Origin: an uncultured Alphaproteobacteria bacterium
GTDB taxonomy: Bacteria; Pseudomonadota; Alphaproteobacteria; CAAHEQ01; UBA3637
DNA: 48,392 nucleotides
Direction of reading: 5' to 3'
Assembly (NCBI GenBank): GCA_944392145.1
Contig: CALXVS010000001.1
Span: 75,502 to 123,893, forward strand
Shown here: positions 1 to 15,448 of the stretch, in pieces
Numbering within the stretch: position 1 is the stretch's first letter
Layout of the letters: every line of letters begins with the position of its first letter
The notes under the pieces: generated by a model
The model's input: the letters and a program-made list of their open reading frames with translations, nothing else
Told to the model about the DNA's origin: nothing
The model's database searches: none
Program-made: the position numbers and the translations under genes

Positions 1-2229
1 GACATGATCACGCAACAAGCGCACTTTCGCTCCACGGCGGACAAGTCCTTCTTTGACCATGCAACCGGCAACTTTACCAACCTTTGAAACAGAAATAACC
101 TGACGCACCTCGGCATACCCCAAAATCTTTTCTTTATATTCGGGTTCAAGCAGGCCTTCCAATGCTTTTTTCATATCATCCGCAACATCATACACAATGG
201 AATAATACCGGATGTCAACGCCGTCACGCTTGGCCATTTCACGGGCGGTCGGATTGGCACGCACATTAAACCCGATCACAATTGCTTTGGATGCCCGGGC
301 CAATGTAATATCCGATTCGGAAATAGCTCCCACACCACTGTGCAACACGTGAACTTTAACGGCATCATTGGCAATCTTGGATAAAATACCGTTCAACGCT
401 TCCACAGATCCTTGCACGTCACCTTTCACCAAAACGGGCAGTTCTTTAATTTCGCCGGCTTTGATTTTGGCTAACAAATGTTCGGCGCTGCTGATCGTCT
501 TAACCTGTAAGCTTTCACGCGCTTTACGTTGACGATAGGCAGAAATTTCCCGTGCCCGACTTTCCGAATCAACAACAATAAAGTCATCTCCCGCACCCGG
601 TGTTCCTTGCAACCCGATAACTTCAACCGGCTCACTCGGCAACGCCGACGAGACACGTTTGCCCTGATCATTAAACAAAGACCGAACGCGTCCCCATTCC
701 TGACCCGAAACAAAAATATCACCGACTTTTAACGTTCCCTTTTGAATCAAAACCGTTGCAACCGATCCGCGGCCTTTATCCATGCGCGCTTCAACCACAA
801 CACCTTCGGCCGAACGATCGGGGTCAGCTTTTAAATCCAATACTTCGGCCTGTAATAAAATGGATTCAACCAATTTATCCAAATTTATTTTTTTCTTGGC
901 GGAAACTTCTACATCCAATACATCCCCGCCCATGGACTCAACAACTACCTCATGCGACAGTAAATCTGTCCGAACCCGATCCGGATTGGCTCCCGGCACG
1001 TCTATTTTGTTAATGGCGACCACAATCGGCACCCCGGCCGCTTTAGCATGGTGAATGGCTTCAACCGTTTGCGGCATGACCGAATCGTTTGCTGCCACAA
1101 CCAATACGACCAAATCGGTCACTTTGGCTCCACGGGCCCGCATGGCGGTAAAAGCTTCATGTCCCGGAGTATCAATAAACGTCACTTTTTGACCATTGGG
1201 TAAAGCAACCTGATATGCCCCGATGTGTTGGGTAATACCACCCGATTCACCGGCCGCCACACTGGTTGACCGCAACGCATCCAACAAAGATGTTTTTCCG
1301 TGGTCAACGTGCCCCATAACAGTTACCACCGGCGGACGAGATACCATGTGTGCGGCATCATCTTCAGCAGTCTTTAAAAACTCTTCAACGTCGGCTTCGG
1401 CCACACGTTTTGCCTTATGGCCTAATTCGGCCACAACCAATTCGGCGGTGTCAGCATCAATGGTTTGCGTAATGGTCACCATCATTCCTAATTTCATCAG
1501 TGTTTTGACAACCGTCGCCCCTTTTTCACTCATTCGGGTGGCTAATTCCTGCACCGTAATCGTTTCCGGAATGGTTACTTCACGAATAATTTTTTCGGCT
1601 GTTTTCAATTGTTCCAAATGTTTTAAACGTTCCTTTTCCCGTGACCGGCGAATAGAAGCCAACGACCGCCGTTGCGGCCGAAAACCGTCGGCATCATCAT
1701 CTTCATCCGAATCACCGCTGCTTCTGTTTTTAAAGGCGCTTAAGTTCATTTTACCACCACGTTTATCTTCAAAATACGCGGCTTTGCGGTTTTGCCGTTC
1801 ATCTGCCTCTTTCACCTCTTTTTTGCGAACGGCCGCCGGGGCTGCTTTTTGTTCACGTTCTTCCCGTGTCGGTGTCGCCTGACGTGCCGCGGCTTCAGCG
1901 GCCAATGCGGCGGCCGCTTCATCTGCTAACCGTTTTTTCTCGGCGGCCTGACGTTCTTCTTCCTCTTTCAGGCGACGTTCGGCTTCTTTTTGACGGGCAA
2001 CCTCGGCCAATCGTTGTGCCTCTTGAATCAATTTTAATTTATACGAGGTATCTTCAGATAAAATCCCGGCAGGATTTTCCGGAGCAATCACCCGTTTTTT
2101 GCGCACTTCAACCTGAACCGTTTTCCCGCTGCCGACATTTTGGCGAACACGATTTCCCAAAGACAATGTTCCTTTTTTCAATTCCAATGTTTTCCCTGAC
2201 AAGCTCAATGGTTTCTTTTCGTCCGTCAT
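1..2229 (-). CDS. infB: Translation initiation factor IF-2 (3' end outside window)
   Basis: IF-2 is the GTPase that brings initiator tRNA to the 30S subunit and promotes subunit joining. From the ATG at 2229 the frame stays open to position 1 (743 codons), so the C-terminus lies beyond the window. The N-terminal ~200 residues are charged and Ala/Glu/Lys/Arg rich, with a likely coiled coil. The GTPase domain begins with the G1 motif GHVDHGKT near residue 305, followed by DTPGHE and NKID. The rest of the domain II/III region, including [14 protein letters not shown], is intact. An SD-like AAGGG lies 10 bases upstream. It is the last gene of the rimP-nusA-ylxR-infB operon, starting a few bases after ylxR. 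Identification is certain; only the end is missing. Confidence 0.97.
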   Translation of the reverse strand, partial: MTDEKKPLSLSGKTLELKKGTLSLGNRVRQNVGSGKTVQVEVRKKRVIAPENPAGILSEDTSYKLKLIQEAQRLAEVARQKEAERRLKEEEERQAAEKKRLADEAAAALAAEAAARQATPTREEREQKAAPAAVRKKEVKEADERQNRKAAYFEDKRGGKMNLSAFKNRSSGDSDEDDDADGFRPQRRSLASIRRSREKERLKHLEQLKTAEKIIREVTIPETITVQELATRMSEKGATVVKTLMKLGMMVTITQTIDADTAELVVAELGHKAKRVAEADVEEFLKTAEDDAAHMVSRPPVVTVMGHVDHGKTSLLDALRSTSVAAGESGGITQHIGAYQVALPNGQKVTFIDTPGHEAFTAMRARGAKVTDLVVLVVAANDSVMPQTVEAIHHAKAAGVPIVVAINKIDVPGANPDRVRTDLLSHEVVVESMGGDVLDVEVSAKKKINLDKLVESILLQAEVLDLKADPDRSAEGVVVEARMDKGRGSVATVLIQKGTLKVGDIFVSGQEWGRVRSLFNDQGKRVSSALPSEPVEVIGLQGTPGAGDDFIVVDSESRAREISAYRQRKARESLQVKTISSAEHLLAKIKAGEIKELPVLVKGDVQGSVEALNGILSKIANDAVKVHVLHSGVGAISESDITLARASKAIVIGFNVRANPTAREMAKRDGVDIRYYSIVYDVADDMKKALEGLLEPEYKEKILGYAEVRQVISVSKVGKVAGCMVKEGLVRRGAKVRLLRDHV

Positions 2230-2234
2230 ATCTG

Positions 2235-2852
2235 TTACCCTTTCTTATTGCCTGTTGTATCCAAAAAATAAGTCAATTTGCGGGCCGCATCGTGCAATTC
2301 ATCTGCCAAGGCACTTTGCGTGGCTGCCACATACACACATGCCCCAATTCCCAATGCCGCCCCCAATTCATCCCGCGACAATGCCCGACAAACAAAGAAT
2401 GAATCATCGGGACGAAACAACCGTTCGTGTTCACGTGCCGACGCATCCGGGCTTTCAAACGCAATTCGACATTGGCCGGCTGTGACAATCTCTTTGGTTC
2501 CCTCAAATCCGATTCCCAACACACCCGCTTTTCGGCACAATCCTAACAAAGACATTGTTTGTTTTTTCAGTTGCTCTGTCACGATATCAATTATGTCATT
2601 CGGAATATGAGCCAACTGATGTGCGTTTTTTTGAAAAACACGCTTTTGAATAGCCTCTTTCAATACATTTTGATCGGGAACAAGCCATATACCGCGCCCG
2701 GGTAACTTGCACGCCGCATCAAAAAACAATTTACCGTCCGGCGCCACCACAAACCGTAACATGTCACGGCGCGAAAGAACCTGACGCGTTACCGCGCAGG
2801 TCTTTTCACCTGTTGCTGCCGGTTTCTTAACGATTTTGGGCGTCTTGTTCAA
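2235..2852 (-). CDS. YlxR family RNA-binding protein fused to an L7Ae-like domain
   Basis: The 205-aa protein has two parts. Residues ~15-85 form a DUF448/YlxR domain (motifs [23 protein letters not shown]). Residues ~90-190 resemble the L7Ae/L30e/YlxQ fold ([18 protein letters not shown], then a Gly-rich [14 protein letters not shown] end). In Gram-positives YlxR and YlxQ are separate neighbours between nusA and infB. The fused form is, as far as I recall, usual in alphaproteobacteria. YlxR proteins bind RNA and have been linked to RNase P and to nucleoid or RNA regulation. The start overlaps the nusA end by 26 bases, which suggests translational coupling. No in-frame ATG downstream would keep the YlxR motif, so the upstream start is kept. 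Confidence 0.9.
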   Translation of the reverse strand: MNKTPKIVKKPAATGEKTCAVTRQVLSRRDMLRFVVAPDGKLFFDAACKLPGRGIWLVPDQNVLKEAIQKRVFQKNAHQLAHIPNDIIDIVTEQLKKQTMSLLGLCRKAGVLGIGFEGTKEIVTAGQCRIAFESPDASAREHERLFRPDDSFFVCRALSRDELGAALGIGACVYVAATQSALADELHDAARKLTYFLDTTGNKKG

Positions 2853-4341
2853 ACCAATGCTCCCGTGCTTTCATAATTAACCGGTTTGCCGCGGTTTCCG
2901 TCAAAGAACTTTCCGCCATTTCAAGCAGCTCATCCGTTGCCAGATCCGCCAAATCATCCCGTGTTTTAACGCCGTTTTGACCCAATTTGACCAATAAATC
3001 CAGATCTAAACCTTCCAGATTCTTTAAATCATCCTGAATGCCCAGGGTTTCAATTTGTTTGGTCAACGTGTCTTGCTTAATCAATAAATGTGCCTTAGCC
3101 CGATTTTGCAATTCTTCGGCCAACGCCTCATCAAACCCTTCTATTTTCAACAATTCTTCTTGCGGGATATAGGCGATATCTTCTACTTTGGCGAATCCTT
3201 CCTGAATTAACAAATGCGCCATCATATCATCAATATCCAGTGCCTGCATAAATAAATCTACGCGTTCTTTGGTTTCACGCGTGCGATGTTCAGATTCCTG
3301 CGCCTCGGTCATCATATCAATATGCCAACCGGTCAACTGACTGATTAACCGAATATTTTGTCCTCGGCGGCCGATCGCTAATGATAGTTGTTCTTCACTT
3401 AATACAACTTCAACGTTTTTACTATCTTCATCAATGACAATTTTTAAAACTTCATTCGGTGCCAAAGCATTAATGATAAATGTCGCCGGATCATCCGACC
3501 AGGTGACCACATCAATTTTTTCACCTTGAAGTTCGTTCACGATTGCCTGAATTCGAATACCGCGCACACCGATACAGGCGCCGCGCGCATCAACGGTAGA
3601 ATCTTTTGAGGCAACCGCTACTTTAGACCGTGATCCCGGATCACGGGCAACCGCTTTAATTTCCACCAGGCCGTCATAAACTTCGGGAACCTCGGCCGTG
3701 AACAATTTAGCCAAAAACTGCGGATGTGAGCGAGACAAAAAGACTTGCGGTCCTTTCACTTCAAACCGCACATCCATAATCAGAGCACGTAACCGATCCC
3801 CGACACGGTAAATTTCACGTGGCAACAACTCATCTCGACGCAACAACGCCTCGGTGCGGCCCACTTCAACAATCAAATTTCCGCCTTCAACCCGTTTAAC
3901 AATCCCGTTGATAATTTCTCCTTTTTTATCCTTCATATCGTTGTATTGGCACATCCGCTCGGCTTCACGCACTTTTTGCATAATGACCTGTTTTGCGGTT
4001 TGGGCTGCGATACGGCCGAAATCCATCGGTGGCAAATCGTCAACAATTTCATCCCCGATGTTTAAGCGTGCATTCTGTTTTTTGGCATCAGCTAAAGAAA
4101 TTTGCGTAAATTCATCCTCTACCGTTTCAACAACCGTTTTGTATCGGGACATTTTAATGGCACCGTTATTGGGGTCAATTTGTGTGCGAATATCATATTC
4201 GGGACCGTATTTTGACCGGCCGGCTTTGGAAATGCCTTGCTCCATGGCTGCCAAAACGGCATTTTTTTCAATATTTTTTTCCCGCGCCAGCATATCTGCC
4301 ATTTGAATCAGCTCGGGTCTGGGAAGTGTTGCATTTTGCAT
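2827..4341 (-). CDS. nusA: Transcription termination/antitermination factor NusA
   Basis: NusA binds RNA polymerase and nascent RNA and modulates pausing, Rho-dependent and intrinsic termination and antitermination. The order seen is an N-terminal polymerase-binding domain (~1-125), an S1 domain (~130-200, with GGNLIVEVGRTEALL), two KH domains (GACIGVRGIRIQAI and LAIGRRGQNIRLISQLTGW), and two acidic helical repeats at the C-terminus. Three ATGs are available at 4356, 4344 and 4341. AAAGGA sits 6 bases before the ATG at 4341 (504 aa, MQNATLPRP), whereas the ATG at 4356 has no good SD, so 4341 is preferred. It lies 18 bases downstream of rimP and overlaps ylxR. Confidence 0.97.
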   Translation of the reverse strand: MQNATLPRPELIQMADMLAREKNIEKNAVLAAMEQGISKAGRSKYGPEYDIRTQIDPNNGAIKMSRYKTVVETVEDEFTQISLADAKKQNARLNIGDEIVDDLPPMDFGRIAAQTAKQVIMQKVREAERMCQYNDMKDKKGEIINGIVKRVEGGNLIVEVGRTEALLRRDELLPREIYRVGDRLRALIMDVRFEVKGPQVFLSRSHPQFLAKLFTAEVPEVYDGLVEIKAVARDPGSRSKVAVASKDSTVDARGACIGVRGIRIQAIVNELQGEKIDVVTWSDDPATFIINALAPNEVLKIVIDEDSKNVEVVLSEEQLSLAIGRRGQNIRLISQLTGWHIDMMTEAQESEHRTRETKERVDLFMQALDIDDMMAHLLIQEGFAKVEDIAYIPQEELLKIEGFDEALAEELQNRAKAHLLIKQDTLTKQIETLGIQDDLKNLEGLDLDLLVKLGQNGVKTRDDLADLATDELLEMAESSLTETAANRLIMKAREHWFEQDAQNR

Positions 4342-4359
4342 CATAATTCCTTTCATCTT

Positions 4360-4845
4360 TTAGTGTTGTTGTTTTTTAATCAATTCATCGGTCAAAATAA
4401 GCTTTGCCTTTAAAATATTGTCAAATTCAAAGGCAACCTTATTTCCTTCAAAATTCAACAAAACGGTATTGGGTGTTTCGCCAAGACCCAGCAGCTGTCC
4501 TTTAAAACGACGACGACCGCCGATGTCATGCACCGTTTCAATTTTTGCTTCAAACCCCGCAAAACGTTCATAATCATTTAACCGAACCAACGGACGATCA
4601 ATCCCGGGTGACGAAACCTCCAATGTCCACCGACCGGGAATCGGATCGGAAACATCCAACAGAGCCGAAACCATTTTACTGATTGCTTCACAATCATCAA
4701 CTGTCATGTCCCGCCGATCAAGACGTTCGGCCATTACCTGTAACGTTCGGACATCTCCACCGCGCAAAACAACACGGACAATTTCATACCCCATGTTTGT
4801 CAGTGATGGTTCTATTTGTGCCGTAATTTGTTCACATAATTCCAT
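4360..4845 (-). CDS. rimP: Ribosome maturation factor RimP
   Basis: RimP assists late maturation of the 30S subunit. The 161-aa protein has the family's N-terminal domain (GYEIVRVVLRGG..LQVMAER) and the conserved VDDCEAISK and LEVSSPGIDRPL motifs, followed by an SH3-like C-terminal half. The length is normal. It is the first gene of the rimP-nusA-ylxR-infB operon and is preceded by a -10/-35 pair and a terminator-like hairpin in the leader. Confidence 0.96.
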   Translation of the reverse strand: MELCEQITAQIEPSLTNMGYEIVRVVLRGGDVRTLQVMAERLDRRDMTVDDCEAISKMVSALLDVSDPIPGRWTLEVSSPGIDRPLVRLNDYERFAGFEAKIETVHDIGGRRRFKGQLLGLGETPNTVLLNFEGNKVAFEFDNILKAKLILTDELIKKQQH

Positions 4846-4865
4846 TTTTTTAATCCTTTTTTATC

Positions 4866-4894
4866 AAAAAAGGCGGAGCTTTTTAGGCCCCACC
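4866..4894 (-). promoter_or_regulatory. Hairpin plus T-run in the rimP leader (possible attenuator)
   Basis: On the minus strand GGTGGGGC (4894-4887) can pair with GCTCCGCC (4879-4872) with two G-U pairs across a 7-base loop. Six T follow directly, about 20 bases before the rimP ATG. It has the form of an intrinsic terminator lying between promoter and gene, so attenuation is the natural reading. A 'rimP leader' attenuator has been proposed in gammaproteobacteria; that this is the counterpart is inference. Confidence 0.6.
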
Positions 4895-4923
4895 CTCTAT
4901 CTGATTTTGAGAATGATGCCTCT

Positions 4924-4951
4924 ATTATAACAAACAAAAAAAAAAAAGCAA
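4924..4951 (-). promoter_or_regulatory. Probable sigma70 promoter of the rimP-nusA-infB operon
   Basis: TTGCTT (4951-4946) and TATAAT (4929-4924) are separated by 16 bases that are almost all T on the minus strand. Transcription would start near 4917, giving a leader of about 70 bases that contains the hairpin at 4866-4894. Confidence 0.65.
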
Positions 4952-5067
4952 CTTTTTTTTGCAAAAAAACGATGAACGTGTCTTTTTTCGGAAAAATACT
5001 TGCAAATCACATTAAAAATTTGTAAAAAAAAAAGAGACCGTGTCATTCAAAAATAAGGATAAGCAGT

Positions 5068-6378
5068 ATGATTTTACCGAAAATTACCTTTCCGGGCAGT
5101 AGTAAAAAAGAGGCTTCTACTCAACCGAGCACCCCAATACCACAGGTTTCTGTATCCCCCGATGCTGCACCGGCAGTGTCAACGACGGCATTACCGCAAA
5201 TTCAGATTCCAGTTACGTCTGCACCACCATTACAACAAACGGACCGGAACCGATTTGCTCCGCCACAGCAAATGACGCCGGTTTCCACTCCGGCCGTTGT
5301 GCCGACGGAATCGGCACCTGCATCTCCTTCTAAACTGGTCAAGGACATACCTTTGCAGGCATCTGAACCTGTTGCTGATACGTCCGTATCACCCGCCGAA
5401 GAACAACCTGTGGTACATGCCCATTCCGTTCGCGATGTTAAGTTTGCCGATATTTGGATGACACCGGAAAACATTTCTTATATCCGTGATGTTAAAACAA
5501 AATGCGGTTTAATCCCCATTGAAACCGATGATTTAAGGGAATTTAAAAGTGTTTTAGAGCAAAATTATACGGGGTCTTCATCCTATGCTTTAAATTTTAA
5601 AGGGGAAAATTATCGTATTGAACGTATCATGACCACAACGGGTGTTCAATATAACTGCCGTAAAATGCCGACGGAAACACCGGATATTTTTTCGCTGGGA
5701 TTGCCGCAGCCGGTTGTCAAGCAATTGGTTAGTTTATCCCAAGAAGCAGGCCTTATTTTAATCGGCGGACCAACGGGAATGGGTAAAACAACAACACTGT
5801 CAGCCTTACTGCGCCAATATTTGGAAAAAGACGGTGGTTTTTTATACACAGTGGAAGATCCACCCGAAATGCCGTTAAATGGTGTTTATCATGCCCGAAA
5901 CGGTGCTTTAGGCTTGTGTAAGCAAACGCCTGTTGAAAACGAACGCTGGGAAGACGGCTTAAAATCTGCACTTCGTTCCCGGCCGCGTTATATTTTGGTT
6001 GGTGAGGTTCGGACGCCTGAAACAGCCTCGCAAGCTTTGCGCGCGGCAACATCGGGACACTTGGTTTTAACCACTATTCACGCCAATTCGGTAGAAGATG
6101 CTCTTAATTCCATGATTAAATACGCTGCAGGTGCAGGATTGCCCGAAATGTTGGTATTAGATCTGTTGGCGCGTTCTATTTTGGCCGTTATTCACCAAAA
6201 GTTGGTGGGCACAACCGTTTTACACCCCGTGATTCAATCTGCTTTTGCAAATCCGGATTTGGGCGTCGGGGATCAAATGCGTTCCACTATACGCGAAGGT
6301 AAAATCTCTTTGGGAACATTGATGGAAGCACAGGCCACAAAACTTTTGCAAGGGAAACCGTTGTTTAAGTCGTATTAA
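5068..6378 (+). CDS. PilT/DotB-like secretion ATPase with disordered N-terminus
   Basis: This is a 436-aa type II/IV secretion superfamily ATPase, which would power pilus or secretion machines from the cytoplasmic face. Residues ~10-125 are rich in Pro, Ser, Thr and Ala and look disordered; the ATPase core follows. Walker A is GGPTGMGKTT (K240), with Met where Ser is usual. An acidic box (TVEDPPE), a Walker B region (ILVGEVRTPETA, with Thr where Asp is common) and a His box (LVLTTIHANS) are present. The family includes PilT/PilU retraction ATPases and DotB/TraJ of type IVB secretion; the sequence alone does not decide between them. SD AAGGATAAG precedes the ATG. The gene stands alone between two minus-strand operons, with no pilus genes adjacent. 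The prepilin-like genes further along the window are conceivable clients. Confidence 0.88.
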   Translation: MILPKITFPGSSKKEASTQPSTPIPQVSVSPDAAPAVSTTALPQIQIPVTSAPPLQQTDRNRFAPPQQMTPVSTPAVVPTESAPASPSKLVKDIPLQASEPVADTSVSPAEEQPVVHAHSVRDVKFADIWMTPENISYIRDVKTKCGLIPIETDDLREFKSVLEQNYTGSSSYALNFKGENYRIERIMTTTGVQYNCRKMPTETPDIFSLGLPQPVVKQLVSLSQEAGLILIGGPTGMGKTTTLSALLRQYLEKDGGFLYTVEDPPEMPLNGVYHARNGALGLCKQTPVENERWEDGLKSALRSRPRYILVGEVRTPETASQALRAATSGHLVLTTIHANSVEDALNSMIKYAAGAGLPEMLVLDLLARSILAVIHQKLVGTTVLHPVIQSAFANPDLGVGDQMRSTIREGKISLGTLMEAQATKLLQGKPLFKSY

Positions 6379-6426
6379 AAGGATTTAAACAGAAACCCCG
6401 CTGCTTGCCGGTAGTTTTCAAGATAC

Positions 6427-6458
6427 AAAAAAGCCCTTGGTGTTATCCAAGGGCTTTT
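6427..6458 (-). terminator. Intrinsic terminator of the rpoBC operon (possibly bidirectional)
   Basis: AAAAGCCCTTGG and CCAAGGGCTTTT form a 12-bp stem around a 6-base loop, with a T-run on the minus strand. It lies 20 bases past the rpoC stop. The plus-strand reading also ends in T, so it may serve the ATPase gene as well. Confidence 0.9.
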
Positions 6459-6477
6459 AGGAATGCGATAAAATCGC

Positions 6478-10650
<4,173 letters not shown>

Positions 10651-10710
10651 TTACCTCTTTATCTCGTTAATGGATTATCAAAGAGGGGGGAAATCCCCCT
10701 CCCCGATTAA

Positions 10711-13700
10711 CTATTTCTCTGTCTGATTCAGTTCAACATCCAACCCCAAGGAACGCATTTCCTTGACCAAAACGTTAAACGATTCTGGAATTCCGGATTC
10801 AAAATTATGATCCCCCCGAATAATCGTTTCATACGCTTTAATACGGCCGGACACATCATCCGATTTGATCGTCAGCATTTCCTGCAACGTATAGGCGGCA
10901 CCGTAAGCTTCCAATGCCCACACTTCCATTTCGCCGAAACGCTGACCACCGAACTGCGCTTTACCACCCAGCGGTTGTTGCGTAACCAACGAATACGGTC
11001 CAATGGAACGGGCGTGGATTTTTTCGTCCACCAAGTGGTGCAGTTTCAACATGTAAATATAACCGATTGTGACTTTCCGATCAAACGGTTCACCGGTCAA
11101 TCCGTCATACAGTGTCACCTGACCCGACGGGGACAAACCGGCCATTTCTAACATGTTTTTAATATCGTCCTGATGAGCCCCATCAAAAACGGGCGTCGCA
11201 ATCGGCACACCGTTTTTCAGGTTTTCGGACATCGCCAACATTTCTGCGTCATCCATATCGGCAATCTGCTTTTTATATTCACGTTCACCATAGACTTCTT
11301 TTAACTTGGCCCGCAAATCGCTTGCTTTGGCATGTTGCGCCTTAACGGCATCAACAATTTCACCAATTTGACGACCCAATTCGTGACAGGCATATCCCAG
11401 GTGCGTTTCAAAAATCTGCCCCACGTTCATACGCGACGGCACACCCAACGGGTTCAACACGATATCCATCGGTGTTCCGTCTTCGGTATAAGGCATATCT
11501 TCAATCGGCAAAACGCGTGAAACAACGCCCTTGTTTCCGTGGCGACCGGCCATTTTATCACCCGGCTGCAATTTCCGTTTGGTGGCAATGAAAACTTTAA
11601 TTTTTTTCAATTCACCTGCCATCATTTCATCGCCGCGTTGCAGTTTTTCCACACGATTTTCAAACCGTTCCTGAAGCCGTTTTTCGGCTGCCAATAATGT
11701 TTCAATCAACTGCTCCAATTCAGCCATGATTTTATCATCTTCAACGGAAATGGCCCGCAAGTGATATCCGGCAATACCGTCAATCACCTCTTTTGTCAAA
11801 ACCGTTCCGGATTTAATCCCTTCAGCCTTAACAACCTTTTGTCCCGCCAACAGCTTCCGCATCCGATCATAAAAACTACCTTGCAAGATGGCTTTTTCGT
11901 CATCACGGTCTTTGGCTAACCGATTGATTTCTTGCTGCTCAATGGATAAGGCCCGCTCGTCCTTTTCAACACCGCGACGCGTGAACACACGCACATCCAC
12001 CACCGTTCCGGAAATTCCGGGCGGCACACGCAAGGATGAATCCCGCACATCAGCGGCCTTTTCACCAAAAATCGTGCGCAGCAGTTTTTCCTCCGGCGTC
12101 ATGACCGTTTCGCCTTTCGGCGTCACTTTTCCGACCAAAATATCACCCGGTTTAACATCGGCCCCTACATAAATGACACCCGTTTCATCCAGGTTTTTCA
12201 AACCTTCCTCACCAACATTCGGAATGTCGCGCGTGATTTCTTCCTGACCCAGCTTGGTATCGCGGGCGGTCACTTCAAATTCCTCCAGATGGATTGATGT
12301 AAACACATCATCCCGGGCAATCCGCTCGGAAATTAAAATTGAGTCTTCATAATTATAACCGTTCCACGGCATAAACGCTACCAAAACGTTTCGCCCCAAC
12401 GCTAATTCACCTAATTGGGTACAAGGACCGTCAGCAATAATATCACCTTTTTTCACCTCATCCCCCGCGTGCACCAACGGTCGCTGCGTCATACAGGTTC
12501 CTTGGTTAGAACGTTGGAATTTTTCCAATGTGTAAATATCCACGCCCGACGATGTCGTCGTTAAATCCTCTGTTGCCCGAATAACGATACGGGCCGAATC
12601 AACCTGTTGCACAACACCGCTGCGCTTAGCTGTGATAGCCGCCCGCGAATCCCGTGCAACAACACCTTCCATACCGGTTCCGACCAACGGCGCTTCCACT
12701 TTTAACAAGGGAACACCCTGACGTTGCATGTTTGACCCCATCAAGGCCCGGTTTGCGTCATCGTTTTCCAAAAACGGAATCAACGAGGCTGCCACAGAAA
12801 CAACCTGCTTCGGCGAAACATCAATCATATCAATTTCTTCCGGTTTGGCCAAAATCACTTCACCGGCATGACGCGCGGTCACAAACTCTTCTGTTAAACG
12901 ACCTTTATTATCCAATTTGGCGTTCGCCTGAGCAATGGTGTATTTACTTTCCTCCATCGCGGACAAGTAAACCACGTCATCCGTTACTTTACCATTTGCG
13001 ACTTTGCGATACGGACTTTCAATAAATCCATATTTGTTGACTTTAGCAAACGACGCCAAAGAATTGATCAACCCGATGTTTTGCCCTTCCGGCGATTCAA
13101 TCGGGCAAATACGGCCGTAATGTGTCGGATGCACGTCGCGCACTTCCATACCCGCGCGATCCCGCGTCAATCCTCCCGGACCTAATGCCGATAAACGCCG
13201 TTTGTGCGTAATTTCCGCCAACGGATTATTTTGATCCATAAACTGCGACAACTGCGATGAGGCAAAGAACTCGCGCACTGCAGCTGATAACGGCTTGGCA
13301 TTGATTAAATCACATGGCATGACCGTATCAATTTCACTGGACGTCATCCGTTCGCGAATCATGCGTTCCATACGCAACAATCCCAAGCGGTATTGGTTTT
13401 CCATCAACTCACCGACCGAGCGCACCCGACGATTGCCCAAGTTATCAATATCGTCAATAGTTCCCCGCCCGTCTTTTAAATCAACCAATGTTTTTAAAAT
13501 ACTTAAAATATCTTCTTTCCGTAACGTACGCACCGTATCGGGCACATCGGCCATATCAAATCCCAAACGGGCATTCATTTTGACACGTCCGACATTGGAT
13601 AAATCATAGCGCTCCAGGTCAAAGAACAGGCTGCGGAACAACGCATCGGCCGTTTCTACAACCGGCAGTTCGCCCGGACGCATGATTTTATAAATATCAA

Positions 13701-14889
13701 TCAACGCCTCTTCACGCGTTGTGTTTTTATCCGCTACCAACGTGTTGCGGATATAAGGACCGACGTTGACATAATCAATATTCAAAACGGGCAATTCTTT
13801 GATTTTCAATTCGTCAATTTTCTTTAAATCATCTTCGGTCAGTTCATCTCCCGCTTCTAAAATCACTTCACCGGTTTTTTCATCAACAAAATCCGTAGCG
13901 ACGAAACGTCCCAACAATTCATCTGACGAAACAGTGTATTCACTTAACCCGTCTTTTTTCAATTTATTGGCACGTGCCAAGGTCAATTTTTGACCCTTTT
14001 CCAAAACAACTTCACCGGTTTTGGCATTCACTAAATCCGTTGTTAATTTAACACCCTTCATCAATTCGGGAACAAACGCGGATTTCCAGTTTTTCTTGTC
14101 TCTCTTAAACCGAATCGTTTCATAAAAAGAGGATAAGATTTCTTCCTTGCTCATCCCATAAACATCGGCCGGATCCAATGCGACACCATCTTTTTCTGCC
14201 TGAGCTCTTTTTTGAGCAGTTTCGGCACTGTCCAACGCATACAGGAATGATGACACGGGCAACTTACGACGGCGGTCAATACGGACATATAATAAATCCT
14301 TGGCATCAAATTCAAAATCAATCCATGATCCGCGATACGGTATAATCCGCGCCGCAAACAAAAACTTTCCTGACGAATGCGTTTCACCGTTATCATGATC
14401 AAAAAATACACCGGGGGAGCGATGCATTTGCGACACGACGACACGTTCCGTTCCGTTAACGATAAACGAGCCTTTTTCCGTCATCAGGGGTAAATCACCG
14501 ACATAAACGTCCTGCTCTTTAATATCGCGAATGGAACGGGTGCCGGCGGCAGCATCTACATCCCATACCACAAGACGCAGTGTCGCCCGCACTGATGCGG
14601 CATAAGTTAATCCCCGCTTTAAGCATTCATCTACATCAAATTTTGGTTCATCCAATTCATATCGGATAAATTCTAAATCACCCCGTCCGGCAAAATCATG
14701 AATGGGGAAAACGGATTTAAAAACGGCCTGTAAACCGCTATCCTCTCTTTCGGAAACGGGAACGCCGTCCTGCAAAAACTGTTTGTATGAATTGGTTTGA
14801 ACCTCTATTAAATTCGGCATCTCTACAGCAGCTTCAATACGGCCGAAATTTTTGCGGGCTCTTCTGCGATTCGTTTCGGATTTGATCAT
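10711..14889 (-). CDS. rpoB: RNA polymerase subunit beta
   Basis: The 1392-aa beta subunit forms half of the RNA polymerase active-site cleft. Typical motifs are present: the fork/rifampicin region [45 protein letters not shown], and the C-terminal [24 protein letters not shown]. The rifampicin-binding residues visible (Q, D, H, R, S) are of the sensitive type. It is separated from rplL by 136 bases that hold a strong hairpin. Confidence 0.99.
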   Translation of the reverse strand: MIKSETNRRRARKNFGRIEAAVEMPNLIEVQTNSYKQFLQDGVPVSEREDSGLQAVFKSVFPIHDFAGRGDLEFIRYELDEPKFDVDECLKRGLTYAASVRATLRLVVWDVDAAAGTRSIRDIKEQDVYVGDLPLMTEKGSFIVNGTERVVVSQMHRSPGVFFDHDNGETHSSGKFLFAARIIPYRGSWIDFEFDAKDLLYVRIDRRRKLPVSSFLYALDSAETAQKRAQAEKDGVALDPADVYGMSKEEILSSFYETIRFKRDKKNWKSAFVPELMKGVKLTTDLVNAKTGEVVLEKGQKLTLARANKLKKDGLSEYTVSSDELLGRFVATDFVDEKTGEVILEAGDELTEDDLKKIDELKIKELPVLNIDYVNVGPYIRNTLVADKNTTREEALIDIYKIMRPGELPVVETADALFRSLFFDLERYDLSNVGRVKMNARLGFDMADVPDTVRTLRKEDILSILKTLVDLKDGRGTIDDIDNLGNRRVRSVGELMENQYRLGLLRMERMIRERMTSSEIDTVMPCDLINAKPLSAAVREFFASSQLSQFMDQNNPLAEITHKRRLSALGPGGLTRDRAGMEVRDVHPTHYGRICPIESPEGQNIGLINSLASFAKVNKYGFIESPYRKVANGKVTDDVVYLSAMEESKYTIAQANAKLDNKGRLTEEFVTARHAGEVILAKPEEIDMIDVSPKQVVSVAASLIPFLENDDANRALMGSNMQRQGVPLLKVEAPLVGTGMEGVVARDSRAAITAKRSGVVQQVDSARIVIRATEDLTTTSSGVDIYTLEKFQRSNQGTCMTQRPLVHAGDEVKKGDIIADGPCTQLGELALGRNVLVAFMPWNGYNYEDSILISERIARDDVFTSIHLEEFEVTARDTKLGQEEITRDIPNVGEEGLKNLDETGVIYVGADVKPGDILVGKVTPKGETVMTPEEKLLRTIFGEKAADVRDSSLRVPPGISGTVVDVRVFTRRGVEKDERALSIEQQEINRLAKDRDDEKAILQGSFYDRMRKLLAGQKVVKAEGIKSGTVLTKEVIDGIAGYHLRAISVEDDKIMAELEQLIETLLAAEKRLQERFENRVEKLQRGDEMMAGELKKIKVFIATKRKLQPGDKMAGRHGNKGVVSRVLPIEDMPYTEDGTPMDIVLNPLGVPSRMNVGQIFETHLGYACHELGRQIGEIVDAVKAQHAKASDLRAKLKEVYGEREYKKQIADMDDAEMLAMSENLKNGVPIATPVFDGAHQDDIKNMLEMAGLSPSGQVTLYDGLTGEPFDRKVTIGYIYMLKLHHLVDEKIHARSIGPYSLVTQQPLGGKAQFGGQRFGEMEVWALEAYGAAYTLQEMLTIKSDDVSGRIKAYETIIRGDHNFESGIPESFNVLVKEMRSLGLDVELNQTEK

Positions 14890-14960
14890 TTATACATCCC
14901 CATAAATTCAAATAAATTTTCCGGTTAAAAGGAACCGGAGCCTTTTGGTCTTTTAAGACG

Positions 14961-15005
14961 CTGTTAGGTCGTTATCAATTTCTGCAAATTGAAACGACCC
15001 AACAG
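14961..15005 (-). promoter_or_regulatory. Long stem-loop between rplL and rpoB
   Basis: A 13-bp outer arm (15005-14993 with 14973-14961, one G-U pair) is continued by CAATTT/AAATTG around the loop GCAG. There is no T-run, so it is not a simple terminator. In E. coli the same intergenic position holds an RNase III processing site downstream of an attenuator. A processing function here is inferred from position and shape. Confidence 0.6.
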
Positions 15006-15025
15006 ACCCTATTTTCAAAGTTAAC

Positions 15026-15391
15026 TTATTTCAATTCAACTTTGGCGCCGGCAGCTTCTAACTGCTTTTTAATCTTTTCGGCTTCTTCCTTGCTGACACC
15101 TTTCTTCAATTCTTTCGGCGCGCCTTCAACCAAGTCTTTGGCTTCTTTTAAGCCCAAGCCCGTGATTGTGCGCACTTCTTTAATTGCGTTGATCTTGTTG
15201 GCACCGCCTTCAACCAAAATCACGTCAAATTCGGTTTTTTCTTCGGCAGCGGCAGCAGCACCCGCGGCAGCAACAGCTACCGGCGCAGCAGCGGACACGC
15301 CCCATTTTTCTTCCAACATTTTGGACAGCTCGGCCGCTTCCAACACGGTCAAAGCAGATAATTCTTCAACGATTTTATTCAAATCAGCCAT
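15026..15391 (-). CDS. rplL: 50S ribosomal protein L7/L12
   Basis: This is the 121-aa stalk protein that recruits translational GTPases. It has the N-terminal dimerisation helix region ([19 protein letters not shown]), an Ala-rich hinge (residues ~37-53) and the conserved C-terminal domain ([20 protein letters not shown]). It follows rplJ by 57 bases. Confidence 0.98.
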   Translation of the reverse strand: MADLNKIVEELSALTVLEAAELSKMLEEKWGVSAAAPVAVAAAGAAAAAEEKTEFDVILVEGGANKINAIKEVRTITGLGLKEAKDLVEGAPKELKKGVSKEEAEKIKKQLEAAGAKVELK

Positions 15392-15448
15392 TTTAATACT
15401 CCATTTTATAATAATAAGTTATTTTTACTAAATTAACAAAATAAGCCG

